Assembly (NCBI RefSeq): GCF_036924535.1
Contig: NZ_JAZHRT010000001.1
Span: forward strand, 4,464,001-4,528,000
Length of the DNA: 64,000 nucleotides
Reading direction: 5' to 3'
From: Bradyrhizobium sp. AZCC 2262
GTDB taxonomy: Bacteria; Pseudomonadota; Alphaproteobacteria; Rhizobiales; Xanthobacteraceae
Part shown: in pieces, positions 8,381 through 17,540 of the stretch
How positions within the stretch are numbered: position 1 is the first letter of the stretch
Layout: the number at the start of each line of letters is the position of its first letter
Program-made: the position numbers and the translations under genes
Notes under the pieces: generated by a model
Told to the model about the DNA's origin: nothing
What the model saw: only the letters and a program-made list of their open reading frames with translations
Database searches by the model: none

Positions 8381-8413
8381 AAATCCTCGCGGGACGATGG
8401 CCCGCGAGGATTT
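8381..8413. terminator. Bidirectional hairpin terminator between convergent genes
   Basis: A perfect 13-bp stem (AAATCCTCGCGGG and its complement) closes a 7-nt loop ACGATGG. A-rich sequence on one side and TTT on the other let it serve both the VanZ-like gene (ends 8368) and the minus-strand gene ending at 8429. Confidence 0.85.
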
Positions 8414-8428
8414 CGTGATAGCTACTAG

Positions 8429-8812
8429 TTAGTCGATGATCTTGACGACCCTGCGTGTGCGCGGCTCGACGATCACACGGCGCTCATTGACGACGGCATA
8501 GTTATATTCAGCATGGCTCGGCACCGGCCGCAGCACCACCGTGTCCGGCAGCGGCTCGCCGACCACCACGCGCTCACGAACAACGACCGAACGATCTCGC
8601 GGGAGCCCGGTGATCACGGCGTTCGGAATTTCCACGGCCGCGCCGACCGCAGCACCCACGGTGCCGCCGACGATGGCGCCGACCGGACCAGCGGCTTCAC
8701 CACCCCTCGCGGCGCCCTCCGCCGCACCTTGGGCGGTGGTCGACTGAGCAAATGCCGCGCCCGGCATCAGCAGCGAGGCGGCAATCAGTGAAATAGCCAA
8801 ACGATTATTCAT
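8429..8812 (-). CDS. DUF1236-like small secreted protein
   Basis: 127 residues from the ATG at 8812. A signal peptide ends in AFA, then comes a glycine/alanine-rich glycine-zipper stretch (GAVGAIVGGTVGAAVGAAV type, about residues 35-65). The C-terminal domain carries EYNYAVVNERRVIVEPRTRRVVKII, the pattern of DUF1236 proteins common in Bradyrhizobium. The longer upstream frame is discarded because it has no signal peptide. Role unknown; probably periplasmic or envelope-associated. Confidence 0.78.
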   Translation of the reverse strand: MNNRLAISLIAASLLMPGAAFAQSTTAQGAAEGAARGGEAAGPVGAIVGGTVGAAVGAAVEIPNAVITGLPRDRSVVVRERVVVGEPLPDTVVLRPVPSHAEYNYAVVNERRVIVEPRTRRVVKIID

Positions 8813-8941
8813 CACATCCTCCAGTGAATTGACGATGCGTCTCAACCACTGGAGGCGTGAGAGGTTCCTGTTCCAATGCGGCAGCAAAAAGGGCCGCGCC
8901 GAAATTTCGACGCGGTTCCAGTCACAGGGGAGTTCCAATCT

Positions 8942-9829
8942 TCAGCCTTTTGCGACCTGGTGGTCCGCCATCATCTCCAGCGCACGCACCATGCCCGAAT
9001 GGTCCCACGCCTTGCCGCCATGGGCGGCGCAGGAACTGAACAATTGCTGGGCCACCGCCGTGCTCGGCAAGGAAATGCCGAGCGTACGTGCGCCCTCCAA
9101 TGCCAGATTGAGATCCTTCTGGTGCAGTTCGATACGAAAGCCCGGATCGAAATTGCGCTTTATCATGCGCTCGCCATGCACTTCGAGAATCCGCGACGAT
9201 GCGAAGCCGCCCATCAGCGCCTGCCGCACCAGCGCCGGATCCGCGCCGGCCTTCGATGCAAACAACAGCGCCTCGCCGACCGCCTCGATCGTCAGCGCCA
9301 CGATGATCTGGTTGGCGACCTTGGTGGTCTGTCCGTCGCCATTGCCGCCGACGAGAGTGACGTTCTTGCCCATCTTGTCGAACGCCGGCTTCATGGTGTT
9401 GAACGCGCGCTCCGGCCCGCCGACCATGATGGTCAGGCTCGCCGCCTTGGCGCCGACCTCGCCGCCGGAGACCGGCGCATCGAGATAGTCGGCGCCGAGC
9501 GCCTCGATCTTCTTGGCAAATTCCTTGGTGGCGAGCGGCGAGATCGAACTCATGTCGACGACGATCTGCCCTTTCGAGATCCCGGCCGCAACGCCGTCCT
9601 GCCCGAACAAGACCGCCTCGACATGCGGCGTGTCCGGCACCATGATGATGACGACGTCGGCCTTCTCGGCGACTTCCTTGCCCGATTTGCAGACCACGCC
9701 GCCCTCGGCGACCAGTTCCGGCGCAATGGGGGCGACGTCGTGCAGGAACAGGCGATGGCCGGCGGCCTGAAGATGTCCGGCCATTGGGCGCCCCATGGTG
9801 CCGAGGCCGATGAAACCAATATCGATCAT
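8942..9829 (-). CDS. glxR: 2-hydroxy-3-oxopropionate (tartronate semialdehyde) reductase
   Basis: 295-residue beta-hydroxyacid dehydrogenase. It has the dinucleotide motif GLGTMG (8-13), the substrate-binding DAPVSGGEVGA (118-127) and the catalytic Lys170 in GDGQTTKVANQ with Asn173. The general family includes 3-hydroxyisobutyrate dehydrogenase. Placement directly downstream of hydroxypyruvate isomerase and glyoxylate carboligase makes tartronate semialdehyde reduction to D-glycerate the best call. It completes the glyoxylate-to-glycerate route encoded by the three genes. Confidence 0.9.
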   Translation of the reverse strand: MIDIGFIGLGTMGRPMAGHLQAAGHRLFLHDVAPIAPELVAEGGVVCKSGKEVAEKADVVIIMVPDTPHVEAVLFGQDGVAAGISKGQIVVDMSSISPLATKEFAKKIEALGADYLDAPVSGGEVGAKAASLTIMVGGPERAFNTMKPAFDKMGKNVTLVGGNGDGQTTKVANQIIVALTIEAVGEALLFASKAGADPALVRQALMGGFASSRILEVHGERMIKRNFDPGFRIELHQKDLNLALEGARTLGISLPSTAVAQQLFSSCAAHGGKAWDHSGMVRALEMMADHQVAKG

Positions 9830-9863
9830 TTGAAACTCCCCTTTGTCTTTTCTTGCTTCTTGG

Positions 9864-10649
9864 TCAGGTATCGAGCGTCAGCGCAGCGTGCCAGCCGAGG
9901 CCATCGACCGTCGTCGTCCTCGGCTTGTATTCACACCCGATCCAGCCACGATAACCAATAGCGTCGAGATGGCGGAACAGGAAGGGATAGTTGATCTCGC
10001 CGGTGCCCGGTTCGTTGCGGCCGGGGTTGTCGGCAACCTGGACATGGGCGATCCGGGCTAAGTGTTTTTGCAAGGTGCGCGCAATGTCGCCCTCCATGAC
10101 CTGCATGTGGTAGATGTCGTATTGCACGAACAGATTGCTCGATCGCACGTCGGCAATGAGCTGAAGCGCCTGTGCCGTCTTGTTCAGGAAGAAGCCGGGA
10201 ATATCGATCGTGTTGATCGGCTCGATGAGAAGCCTGATGCCCTCCCTGGCGAGCGCATCCGCGGCGAAACGCAGATTGCCTACCAGCACCTCGTTGAGGT
10301 CGATCGCGTTCGTGCCGTCGGGGGCAATGCCGACCAGGCAGTTGAGCTGACGGCAATCCAGCGCCTTGGCGTAGTCGATGGCGCGCGCGACGCCGTCGCG
10401 AAACTCCTCGACCCTGTCGGGAAGGATGGCGATGCCGCGCTCGCCGGCTGCCCAATTGCCGGCGGGGAGGTTGTGCAGCACCTGGGTCAGACCGTGCTGG
10501 TGCAACTGCTCACGCAACTCGGCCTTGTCGAAGTCATAGGGGAATAGATATTCCACTCCGCTGAATCCCGCAGCCTTGGCGGCGGCGAAGCGATCGAGGA
10601 AGGGCTGCTCGCCGAACAGCATGGTGAGATTGGCGGCAAATTTGGGCAC
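9864..10649 (-). CDS. hyi: Hydroxypyruvate isomerase
   Basis: 261-residue xylose-isomerase-like TIM barrel. Length and motifs match Hyi: MPKFAANLTMLF at the start, LIEPINT with Glu143 and GCEYKPR with Glu240, the two expected metal-binding/catalytic glutamates, and HVQVADNPGR near residue 205. It interconverts hydroxypyruvate and tartronate semialdehyde. It lies between gcl and glxR, 34 bp before glxR and 161 bp after gcl; the wider gap contains a palindromic repeat. Confidence 0.92.
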   Translation of the reverse strand: MPKFAANLTMLFGEQPFLDRFAAAKAAGFSGVEYLFPYDFDKAELREQLHQHGLTQVLHNLPAGNWAAGERGIAILPDRVEEFRDGVARAIDYAKALDCRQLNCLVGIAPDGTNAIDLNEVLVGNLRFAADALAREGIRLLIEPINTIDIPGFFLNKTAQALQLIADVRSSNLFVQYDIYHMQVMEGDIARTLQKHLARIAHVQVADNPGRNEPGTGEINYPFLFRHLDAIGYRGWIGCEYKPRTTTVDGLGWHAALTLDT

Positions 10650-10695
10650 GATCTACTCTCCTTGCGTTAGTCTTACTGCGTCATGGCCACTCAAA

Positions 10696-10799
10696 CCCCT
10701 CATCCTGAGGAGCCCGCGCAGCGGGCGTCTCGAAGGATGTAGGCCACAGACGGGCCTCATGGTTCGAGACGCGCGTTCCGCGCTCCTCACCATGAGGGG
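10696..10799. repeat. Intergenic palindromic element between gcl and hyi
   Basis: It starts CCCCTCATCCTGAGGAG and contains GTCTCGAAGGATG. Its second half folds through CCTCATGGT (10755-10763) and ACCATGAGG (10789-10797) around a GAGACGCGC hairpin. I recall this pattern as abundant in Bradyrhizobium intergenic DNA. It sits inside the gcl-hyi operon gap and could act as an mRNA-stabilising or attenuating hairpin. Confidence 0.75.
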
Positions 10800-10810
10800 C
10801 GGCAGTACGA

Positions 10811-12610
10811 TTACGCCGGCAGCAGCTTGCCGGATTGCGGCGCGCTCGACTTCGCCGGCGTGTCGTCCAGCGGCAGATCGAGCACCTCCTCGAATTCGAC
10901 GATGTTGTCGATCTCGGTGCCCATCGAGATGTTGGTGACCCGTTCGAGAATGAACTCGACGACCACAGGCACCTGGAATTCCGCCATCCATTCTTGCGCG
11001 GTCGCGAACGCCGCCTGCGCATGGTTCGGGTCAGTGACGCGGATCGCCTTGCAGCCCAGTCCCTCGGCTACCGCGACATGGTCGACGCCATAGGCCCCGA
11101 GCTCGGGCGCGTTGATGTTCTCGAACGAAAGCTGGACGTGGTAGTCCATGTCGAAGCCGCGCTGCGCCTGGCGGATCAGTCCGAGATAGGAGTTGTTCAC
11201 GACGACGTGGATGTAAGGCAGCTTGAACTGGGCGCCTACGGCGAGCTCCTCGATCAGGAACTGGAAATCGTAGTCGCCCGAAAGTGCTACGATCTGGCGC
11301 GAAGGATCGGCCGCGCGCACGCCGAGCGCCGCCGGCAGTGTCCAGCCAAGCGGACCGGCCTGCCCGGCGTTGATCCAGTTGCGCGGACCGTAGACACCCA
11401 GGAACTGCGCGCCGGCGATCTGCGACAGGCCGATCACGCTGACATAGCAGGTGTCGCGCCCGAACGCCTTGCTCATCTCCTCATAGACACGCTGCGGCTT
11501 GATCGGCATGTCGTCGAAATGGCTCTTGCGCAGCATCGTGCGCTTGCGGTCCTGGCACGCCGCCGGCCACGCCTGACGCTCCCTCAGTCTGCCGGCCTTC
11601 CGCCACTCCCTGGCGACCGTGACGAACAGTTCCAGCGCCGCCTTGGCGTCGGACACGATGCCGAAATCGGGATTGAAGACGCGCCCGATTTGCGTCGGCT
11701 CGATATCGACGTGCACAAACGTCCGCCCCTTGGTGTAGGTCTCGATCGAACCGGTGTGCCGGTTGGCCCAGCGGTTGCCGATGCCGAGCACGAAGTCGGA
11801 TTGCAGCATGGTCGCGTTGCCGTAACGGTGGCTGGTCTGCAGCCCGACCATGCCGGCCATCAGCACGTGGTCGTCAGGGATGGCGCCCCACCCCATCAGC
11901 GTCGGCACCACCGGAACGTTGACGGCCTCGGCAAACTGCACGAGCAGCTCCGACGCGTCGGCATTGATGACACCGCCGCCCGCCACGATCAGCGGCCGCT
12001 CCGCCGCGTTGAGCATCTCGATCGCCTTTTCGATCTGTTTTCGCGTGGCCGCCGGCTTGTAAACCGGCAGCGGCTCATAGGTCTCGTCGTCGAATTCGAT
12101 TTCAGCGAGCTGCACGTCAAGCGGCAGGTCGATCAGCACAGGTCCGGGACGCCCGGAGCGCATGATGTGAAACGCCTGGCTGAACACGCGCGGCACCAGC
12201 GCCGGCTCGCGCACGGTAACGGCCCATTTCGTCACCGGCTTGGCGATCGATTCGATATCGATGGCCTGAAAGTCCTCCTTGTAGAGCCGCGCGCGCGGCG
12301 CCTGCCCGGTGATACAGAGGATCGGGATCGAATCCGCGATCGCCGAATAGAGCCCCGTGATCATGTCCGTGCCGGCCGGCCCCGAAGTGCCGATGCAGAC
12401 GCCGATATTGCCGGCCTTGGCGCGGGTGTAGCCCTCGGCCATGTGGGAAGCGCCCTCGACATGGCGTGCCAAGATGTGGCCGATCGAGCCGCGCTTCTTC
12501 AGCGCGGAGTACAACGGATTGATCGCAGCTCCCGGCACACCGAAGGCGATGGTCACGCCTTCCTTTTCCAGGATTCGTACGGCCGCATCGATCGCTCGCA
12601 TCTTCGCCAT
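10811..12610 (-). CDS. gcl: Glyoxylate carboligase (tartronate-semialdehyde synthase)
   Basis: 599-residue ThDP enzyme joining two glyoxylates to tartronate semialdehyde and CO2. The N-terminal stretch [15 protein letters not shown] puts Val at position 51, the hallmark of Gcl, where other ThDP enzymes have the activating Glu. [10 protein letters not shown] (23-32), the [12 protein letters not shown] segment and a GDYDFQF...NNSYLG ThDP motif in the C-terminal third fit the family throughout. It is the first gene of gcl-hyi-glxR, with GAGG as ribosome-binding site. Divergent from the HpcH-type aldolase gene across 255 bp. It drains glyoxylate made from oxalate, purines or glycolate. Confidence 0.95.
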   Translation of the reverse strand: MAKMRAIDAAVRILEKEGVTIAFGVPGAAINPLYSALKKRGSIGHILARHVEGASHMAEGYTRAKAGNIGVCIGTSGPAGTDMITGLYSAIADSIPILCITGQAPRARLYKEDFQAIDIESIAKPVTKWAVTVREPALVPRVFSQAFHIMRSGRPGPVLIDLPLDVQLAEIEFDDETYEPLPVYKPAATRKQIEKAIEMLNAAERPLIVAGGGVINADASELLVQFAEAVNVPVVPTLMGWGAIPDDHVLMAGMVGLQTSHRYGNATMLQSDFVLGIGNRWANRHTGSIETYTKGRTFVHVDIEPTQIGRVFNPDFGIVSDAKAALELFVTVAREWRKAGRLRERQAWPAACQDRKRTMLRKSHFDDMPIKPQRVYEEMSKAFGRDTCYVSVIGLSQIAGAQFLGVYGPRNWINAGQAGPLGWTLPAALGVRAADPSRQIVALSGDYDFQFLIEELAVGAQFKLPYIHVVVNNSYLGLIRQAQRGFDMDYHVQLSFENINAPELGAYGVDHVAVAEGLGCKAIRVTDPNHAQAAFATAQEWMAEFQVPVVVEFILERVTNISMGTEIDNIVEFEEVLDLPLDDTPAKSSAPQSGKLLPA

Positions 12611-12865
12611 GTCGCGCCTCGCTGTGTTTGCTCGACGCGATGATCACGGGAACGACCGACGATCTCAACGAAGCTGAATTTGTTTCCCGCGATGTGGAAT
12701 GATCGGCGAAAAGGCCTGCCGGATCAGTCGGTTGGGTCGGCTACGCGGTGAAACGATGGGATGGCCGGCGATGTGCAGAATTGAGCCGGGGTGTTTGAGG
12801 TCGGCCTCCGCGCCGGTCGATTGCTCCGTTAGGATGCCGATCCGAAGCATTGAGGACGGACCATC

Positions 12866-13825
12866 ATGGCTAAGCGGATCAGTCGCTGCGTCGAACTGCT
12901 GGAGCAGGATCAGGCGATCTATTACGACGGTCCGCACAGCGGCCACGTGCTGACCCATGCGCAGGGCCGCATCGATGCCGGCACCTGGGCCGACTACATG
13001 AATGTCGGCATGGAACACGGCTGCTTCGACATGGCCGGCCTTGCCGACTATATGCGCGGCATGGTCGATGCCGGACCGACACGATCAGGACACCGCACGC
13101 CGACGGTGATCGTCGAGGCGCCGGTAAATGGAATCGACGCCGCGCATGTGCGTTACAACGCCTGGCAGTTCCGCCAGATCCTCGGCCGCGGTGTGCATGG
13201 CATCCTGCTCTGCCAGGCGGAAACCGCCGACGCGGTGCGGGCCTTCGTGGAATCCTGCCGCTATCCGCACAACACGATTGGCGTCGACCCCGCAATCCCG
13301 TCGCCGATGGCGCGGATGGAGGGAGCGATACGGGCAAAGCACGGCGGGACCGACGCCGCCGGGCAGCGGCTCGGCGTCGGCACGCGGGGGCGCGGATCGG
13401 AAACCACGGCGGCGCCGATCTGGGGCCTGTCGGCCGAGGAATATCTGGAACGCTGTGATCCCTGGCCGCTTAATCCGAAAGGTGAACTGCTGCTGGGGGT
13501 GAAGCTGGAAAGCCCCGAAGGCGTCGCCAATTGCGAACAGATCCTCGCGGTGCCGGGGCTCGGATTTGCCGAGATCGGTCCGGGCGACTTGAGTCTGTCG
13601 CTCGGCTATCGCACGATTCCTGCCGAACCCTGGCCACCGGAAATGCAGGCGGCGCGCGACCGTATCCTCGCGGCCTGCCACAAGAACGGCATCGCTTTCC
13701 TGCAGGGCTGCACACCTGATAACGTGATTGCCCGGATTGACGAGGGCGTGCGTGTAATCGCCGGGCATAGCGAGGCATCCGCCATCAAGGGCCGGGCACA
13801 CCAGAAGCGGAAGTTGCCGGTATAG
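12866..13825 (+). CDS. HpcH/HpaI aldolase/citrate lyase family protein
   Basis: 319 residues. The C-terminal half has the class II aldolase pattern: GVKLESPEGVANCEQILAVPG with the metal-binding Glu, then FAEIGPGDLSLSLGY with the second acidic ligand and the GPGDLS signature. The N-terminal part is longer than typical and begins MAKRISRCVELLEQ. It splits or forms C-C bonds using pyruvate- or glyoxylate-like donors. The divergent position opposite gcl suggests a role in glyoxylate or hydroxypyruvate metabolism, but that is inference. A GAGGAC site lies 12 nt upstream of the ATG. Confidence 0.8.
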   Translation: MAKRISRCVELLEQDQAIYYDGPHSGHVLTHAQGRIDAGTWADYMNVGMEHGCFDMAGLADYMRGMVDAGPTRSGHRTPTVIVEAPVNGIDAAHVRYNAWQFRQILGRGVHGILLCQAETADAVRAFVESCRYPHNTIGVDPAIPSPMARMEGAIRAKHGGTDAAGQRLGVGTRGRGSETTAAPIWGLSAEEYLERCDPWPLNPKGELLLGVKLESPEGVANCEQILAVPGLGFAEIGPGDLSLSLGYRTIPAEPWPPEMQAARDRILAACHKNGIAFLQGCTPDNVIARIDEGVRVIAGHSEASAIKGRAHQKRKLPV

Positions 13826-13864
13826 CCTGAGAGGCGCGGATTAAAGAAAGGCCGGCGAAAGATC

Positions 13865-14534
13865 ATGGGTTTCTTCGAGCGACTGAAGACAGCAGCATCC
13901 GCCGAGTGGCGGGCCTACACCGAGCACCCCTTCACGGAGGGGCTGGCAGACGCCTCGCTTCCCGAGGCGGCGTTTCGTCACTACCTCGGTTCAGGATTAC
14001 CTGTTCCTCATCGAGTTCGCCCGCGCCTACGCGCTGTCGGTCTACAAGTCGCCCAGCCTCGCCGACATGCGCGAAGCCGCGGCCGGCCTCTCGGCCATTC
14101 TCGACGTCGAGATGAATCTGCACGTCAAACTCTGCGCCGGCTGGGGCCTGTCGGCGGCCGACCTCGAACGCGCGCCTCCGGCGTCGGAGATGCTGGCCTA
14201 TACCCGCTACGTGCTCGACGCGGGTATGCGCGGCGACCTGCTGGCGCTCAAGGTGGCGCTCGCGCCGTGCGTGATCGGCTATGCCGAGATCGCGACGCGG
14301 CTGGCCGCCCGGCCCGACGCGCTCGCGGCGACCAATCCCTACAGCGTCTGGATCGCCGAGTATGCCGGGGCGGCCTATCAGGACGTCGCGGCGAACGCCC
14401 AGGCGCATCTGGAGGCGCTTGCCGGCCGTTACGCCACGCCGGTCCGCGAGGCGGAACTGATCGCGATCTTCAAGGAAGCCACACGGCTCGAAGCCGACTT
14501 CTGGGAAATGGGTTGGCGCGCGGGCAAGCGCTGA
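13865..14534 (+). pseudogene. TenA/THI-4 family protein (aminopyrimidine aminohydrolase-like), frameshifted
   Basis: The start frame from ATG 13865 reads about 42 TenA-like residues, ending EAAFRHYL, and then loses similarity. From about 13989 the next frame continues VQDYLFLIEFARAYALSVYKSP and runs to a stop at 14534. The extra base is one G of the GG at 13988-13989. Restored, the protein would be about 222 residues, normal for TenA, with the QDY acidic motif, the nucleophile Cys in ALAPCVIGYAEI and Glu near FWEMGW. TenA salvages thiamine pyrimidine. It is either a recent pseudogene or a sequencing error; apart from the indel the frame is clean. A 40-bp gap follows the aldolase gene. Confidence 0.85.
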
Positions 14535-14550
14535 GCTAACCGCTCAGCTC

Positions 14551-14626
14551 GTAGCCAGCATGAGCGGAGCGATATGCGGGTAAATCTCCGCATCGTCCCG
14601 GGTGTCGCTGCGCTCACCCGGGCTAC
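14551..14626. repeat. Imperfect palindromic element (GTAGCCxGxATGAGCG family)
   Basis: The left arm begins GTAGCCAGCATGAGCG and the right arm ends GTCGCTGCGCTCACCCGGGCTAC. This is a worn copy of the element that is perfect at 47815-47890. It lies between the convergent TenA-like and PanE-like genes and could end both transcripts. Confidence 0.75.
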
Positions 14627-14646
14627 GCTTTCCGCCATTGAGGCGC

Positions 14647-15708
14647 TCAGTTCAGCCGCAGTTCCGTGATGTGCCGCGGGTCCGGGCTCAGTTCGCCCCG
14701 CTCCACGCGCTTGACGATATCCGTCAGCGCGGCGTTTGCGGCGCAGGAAAGGCCGATCTTCTCGCCTTCGCGCACGACGAGACCGTTGAGGAATTCGATC
14801 TCGGTACGGCGGCCCTTCTGCATGTCCTGGCCCATGGACGGACGCTGCTGGGATGAGGTGCGCTTGCCGTCCTTGAAACGCTGCTCGTCGCAGACGCGCA
14901 TTGCGGCCTCGTCGCCCTCCCCGGCCCGCGCGATCGTGTCGGGCGGCAGATGCAAAATCTCTTCCAGTTGATAGCCCTGCGCCTGGCCAACGCGGATCGC
15001 TTCGCTGCCGAGCCGCGTGGAGAAACGGCGAAGCGGCTCGCTTTGCAGAATTTCTGCGCCTGGCAGGCCGGTGCAGGCAGAGAGCCCGTTGCCCATGACG
15101 TTGGCGACCAGTTTCGACCAGCGCTCGCCCCAGAGATTGTCCGTCACCTTGGCGCTGTCGGAGTAGCCGACGAGACGGCAGATCTCCTCCGCCCGCGGCG
15201 TGATGCGCCCGTGCACTTCGCCGGCGCGGAACACCGTGTGCGCCGCCCCGCCCTTGCCGGCGCCGCGGTGGATATGGCCGGGCTCCGGCAGGTTCACCGT
15301 GATGCTGCTGGCAATGCAGCCCAGCGTCTTGCCCCAGCCGACAATGCCGGCAATGGTCTCCTCGTTCATGCAGTTCTGCAGCGACGCGACATAGCCGTCC
15401 GGCGCCAGATATTGCCGGATCAGCATGGTGGCCCAGGCCGTATCGTAGGACTTCATGCAGACGAAAGCGATGTCGACCGGCTTCTCCTTGGCAAGCTGCT
15501 GCGCATCCGTGACGTGGAGCGCGCGCACCGGAACCGAGAATTCCGGAACATCCATCGCGTGGGTGACGCGCAGCCCGTGCTTGCGCATGTGCTCGACATG
15601 CTCGGGCCAGGGATCGATGAAGGTGACGTCCTCGCCCGCCTGCGCCATATGGGCGCCGGCATACCCGCCGACGGCGCCCGCTCCGACGATCGCGATCTTC
15701 CGGCCCAT
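14647..15708 (-). CDS. Ketopantoate reductase family (PanE/ApbA) oxidoreductase; candidate oxalyl-CoA reductase
   Basis: 353 residues from the ATG at 15708, which has a GGGGAGGAA site; the frame is open further upstream without similarity. The NADP-binding turn IVGAGAVGGY (8-17) is followed by CMKSYDT, SLQNCMNEE and the family's catalytic Lys in ERWSKLVANVMGNGLSA. The length exceeds the usual 300 of PanE. No pantothenate genes are near. In Methylobacterium a PanE-like protein (PanE2) was shown to reduce oxalyl-CoA to glyoxylate. With oxc/frc on one side and gcl-hyi-glxR on the other, that reaction would join them. This is an inference from context. Confidence 0.82.
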   Translation of the reverse strand: MGRKIAIVGAGAVGGYAGAHMAQAGEDVTFIDPWPEHVEHMRKHGLRVTHAMDVPEFSVPVRALHVTDAQQLAKEKPVDIAFVCMKSYDTAWATMLIRQYLAPDGYVASLQNCMNEETIAGIVGWGKTLGCIASSITVNLPEPGHIHRGAGKGGAAHTVFRAGEVHGRITPRAEEICRLVGYSDSAKVTDNLWGERWSKLVANVMGNGLSACTGLPGAEILQSEPLRRFSTRLGSEAIRVGQAQGYQLEEILHLPPDTIARAGEGDEAAMRVCDEQRFKDGKRTSSQQRPSMGQDMQKGRRTEIEFLNGLVVREGEKIGLSCAANAALTDIVKRVERGELSPDPRHITELRLN

Positions 15709-16142
15709 GCGTTCCTCCCCTTGCATTTTCTTGCGGTACGCAACCACGTCCGCTTGTCCGTTGGGGATCACTTTAGTGGATCGGGCCGTCCCGCCAACGG
15801 CCGCTTCATGCCAAAAGCGGGCCCGTGCCATGCGTTAGGGAGTTGGTCGTTGCGGAAACGAAAGCCCGCTTCCGATCAAAGCAGGCAGCGCATCAAGCCC
15901 TATGGGTGGTGGTCAATGAGGCCACGTTGCCGGAAAACCACGCCAGGTGCGAAATCGTTACTCGAGCGAGGGAGGCTGCGTTGACTATAACACTGTCGGG
16001 CGGCTACTGAAGGTTGCAGCCAGATAGGAAGAGCTTAGTTGCTCGGAGAATGGAACCCGGCACCTCGACCAGCCGAACACCAGAGCCCGCTCTTTGAGTA
16101 GCAGCCCCATTTCAGATTGACACATCGCGGTAGGGGGAAGCC
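15709..16142. other. Intergenic region, 434 bp, with one short palindrome
   Basis: It separates the divergent PanE-like and lipoprotein genes. TTGCG-GTA-CGCAA at 15731-15743 is the only clear element. A short plus frame at 15825-16010 has no signal peptide, good ribosome-binding site or recognisable motif and is not called. Confidence 0.6.
15731..15743. promoter_or_regulatory. Palindrome TTGCG-GTA-CGCAA, candidate operator of the PanE-like gene
   Basis: A perfect 5-bp inverted repeat with a 3-bp centre, 23 bp upstream of the start at 15708. It differs from the TGGYAT-N5-ATRCCA sites of the oxalate island, so it may answer to a different regulator, such as the IclR-type protein at 17541-18389. 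That link is untested. Confidence 0.4.
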
Positions 16143-16538
16143 ATGACGGGACCGGCAAGCGTCACCGTTGCACTCTTGATCTCGCTGGTCGTAGCCGGGT
16201 GCGCGAGCTCGGGGAACGAGAGCATCGCCGACGCCACAGGTGAGACAGTCTCGTCACAGATCATTAAAGGCAGGACACGCCAGACTGACGTCCGTAGACT
16301 CTACGGTGACCCAATGAAGACCTCGTTCGCCAGTAACGGCAACGAATCCTGGGAATACGAATTTTCCAGAATGCACTCGAAACCGACGAACTTTATCCCC
16401 TACGTCAATTTGGTGCACAGCGGCGCAGAGGGGGACAAGAAGTCGCTCGTCGTATTTTTTGACAAGCAGAAGATCGTCCAGGATTACACGATGAGCACAT
16501 CAAAAGTTGAAGTGAGCCGAGGTCTCATCACGCGCTGA
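16143..16538 (+). CDS. SmpA/OmlA (BamE)-like lipoprotein
   Basis: 131 residues. The signal peptide ends in the lipobox VVAGC with Cys20, so the protein is lipid-anchored. The following IIKGRTRQTDVRRLYGDP matches the start of the SmpA/OmlA fold (G-x-T-x-x-x-V...GxP). The GGGGGAAGCC ribosome-binding site directly precedes the ATG. It is probably an outer-membrane or periplasmic-face lipoprotein. BamE proper is usually shorter with a tighter domain, so this is a paralogue. Monocistronic. Confidence 0.75.
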   Translation: MTGPASVTVALLISLVVAGCASSGNESIADATGETVSSQIIKGRTRQTDVRRLYGDPMKTSFASNGNESWEYEFSRMHSKPTNFIPYVNLVHSGAEGDKKSLVVFFDKQKIVQDYTMSTSKVEVSRGLITR

Positions 16539-16636
16539 AAACAGAAGCACCATTTGGTGCACGGGTTGGCTTTCGCCCTATCGTTGGCAGCCGCGAGATT
16601 TCGATTTCGGCCGGGCGCGTCGCGACTTCAGGCGCC

Positions 16637-17404
16637 TTATTCCGCAGGTTTTCGGGCGGCTCGCGTCTTCGGAGGTGATCCGGCCGGCGGCTTGATCCGA
16701 ATTCGCATGGACCCGCCCTTGGGCTGATCGATGTCGAAAGCGTTCGTCTTCCGCACAAGATCGCTCAGCTTGCGGGAGCCGAAGGTCCTCGAATCGAAAT
16801 CGGAGGCCAGGTTGGTAAGCCCTTTTCCGACTTCCCCGAGAGCGACCCATCCATCTTCGCTTTCCATCTGGGCGATGACCTTCTTGATGATAGGGGTGGC
16901 TGCATCAAGCGGCTGGAGCGGCTGCGACCTCGCGGTGGCGTCCTGATTGGTCGCCGTGCCGCCGAGCAGGTTCTCGGTATAGACGAATCGTCGGCAGGCC
17001 TGCCGGAAGCTTTCCGGTGTCTTCTGTTCGCCGAACCCATACACATCGACGCCGTGCTCGCGGATGCGGGCGGCAAGTCGCGTAAAATCGCTGTCTGACG
17101 ATACCAGGCAGAATCCGTCGAACCGACCGCCATGAAGCAGGTCCATGGCGTCGATGACCAGGGTTATGTCGGAGGCATTCTTTCCAGTCGTATAGGCGAA
17201 CTGCTGCTGGGGTATGATGGCGTGCTTCGACAGAATATCGGCCCAGCCCTTGGACCGGGCATTGGAGAAGTCGCCATAGATGCGGCGGACGCTCGCCTCC
17301 CCGATCTTGGCAATCTCCTCGAACAACCCGTCCGCGATCTTTGCGGAGGCATTGTCGGCATCGATCAGAACAGCGAGACGGGGTGAGCGGGTTTCAGAAG
17401 GCAT
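16637..17404 (-). CDS. NYN domain protein with C-terminal OST-HTH/LOTUS domain
   Basis: 255 residues from ATG 17404, which has GGGGAAAG about 4 nt upstream. The N-terminal half is a PIN-like NYN nuclease domain (LabA/DUF88 type) with the acidic set LIDADNA (Asp15, Asp17), ASDITLVIDAMDLL and LVSSDSDF. After a low-complexity linker, residues about 165-235 form an OST-HTH domain (IIKKVIAQMESEDGWVALGEVG...LSDLVRK). The tail is basic. Such proteins are predicted RNases with an RNA-binding helper domain. Monocistronic; target unknown. Confidence 0.85.
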   Translation of the reverse strand: MPSETRSPRLAVLIDADNASAKIADGLFEEIAKIGEASVRRIYGDFSNARSKGWADILSKHAIIPQQQFAYTTGKNASDITLVIDAMDLLHGGRFDGFCLVSSDSDFTRLAARIREHGVDVYGFGEQKTPESFRQACRRFVYTENLLGGTATNQDATARSQPLQPLDAATPIIKKVIAQMESEDGWVALGEVGKGLTNLASDFDSRTFGSRKLSDLVRKTNAFDIDQPKGGSMRIRIKPPAGSPPKTRAARKPAE

Positions 17405-17540
17405 GACTTTCCCCAATCGTTGAAGCGGAGGACATCGTCCCTCGAGACCGCGCCATGAATAGCGATGGATGGATATACCGATGTCGGGGCTCTCGCCGCC
17501 AGACCTAATTTGGCGCGGCGGGCAATGACCGCAATCCGGC

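Noticed and set aside
15825..16010. 61-codon plus frame between the PanE-like and lipoprotein genes
   Set aside because: No signal peptide, ribosome-binding site or conserved-looking region.
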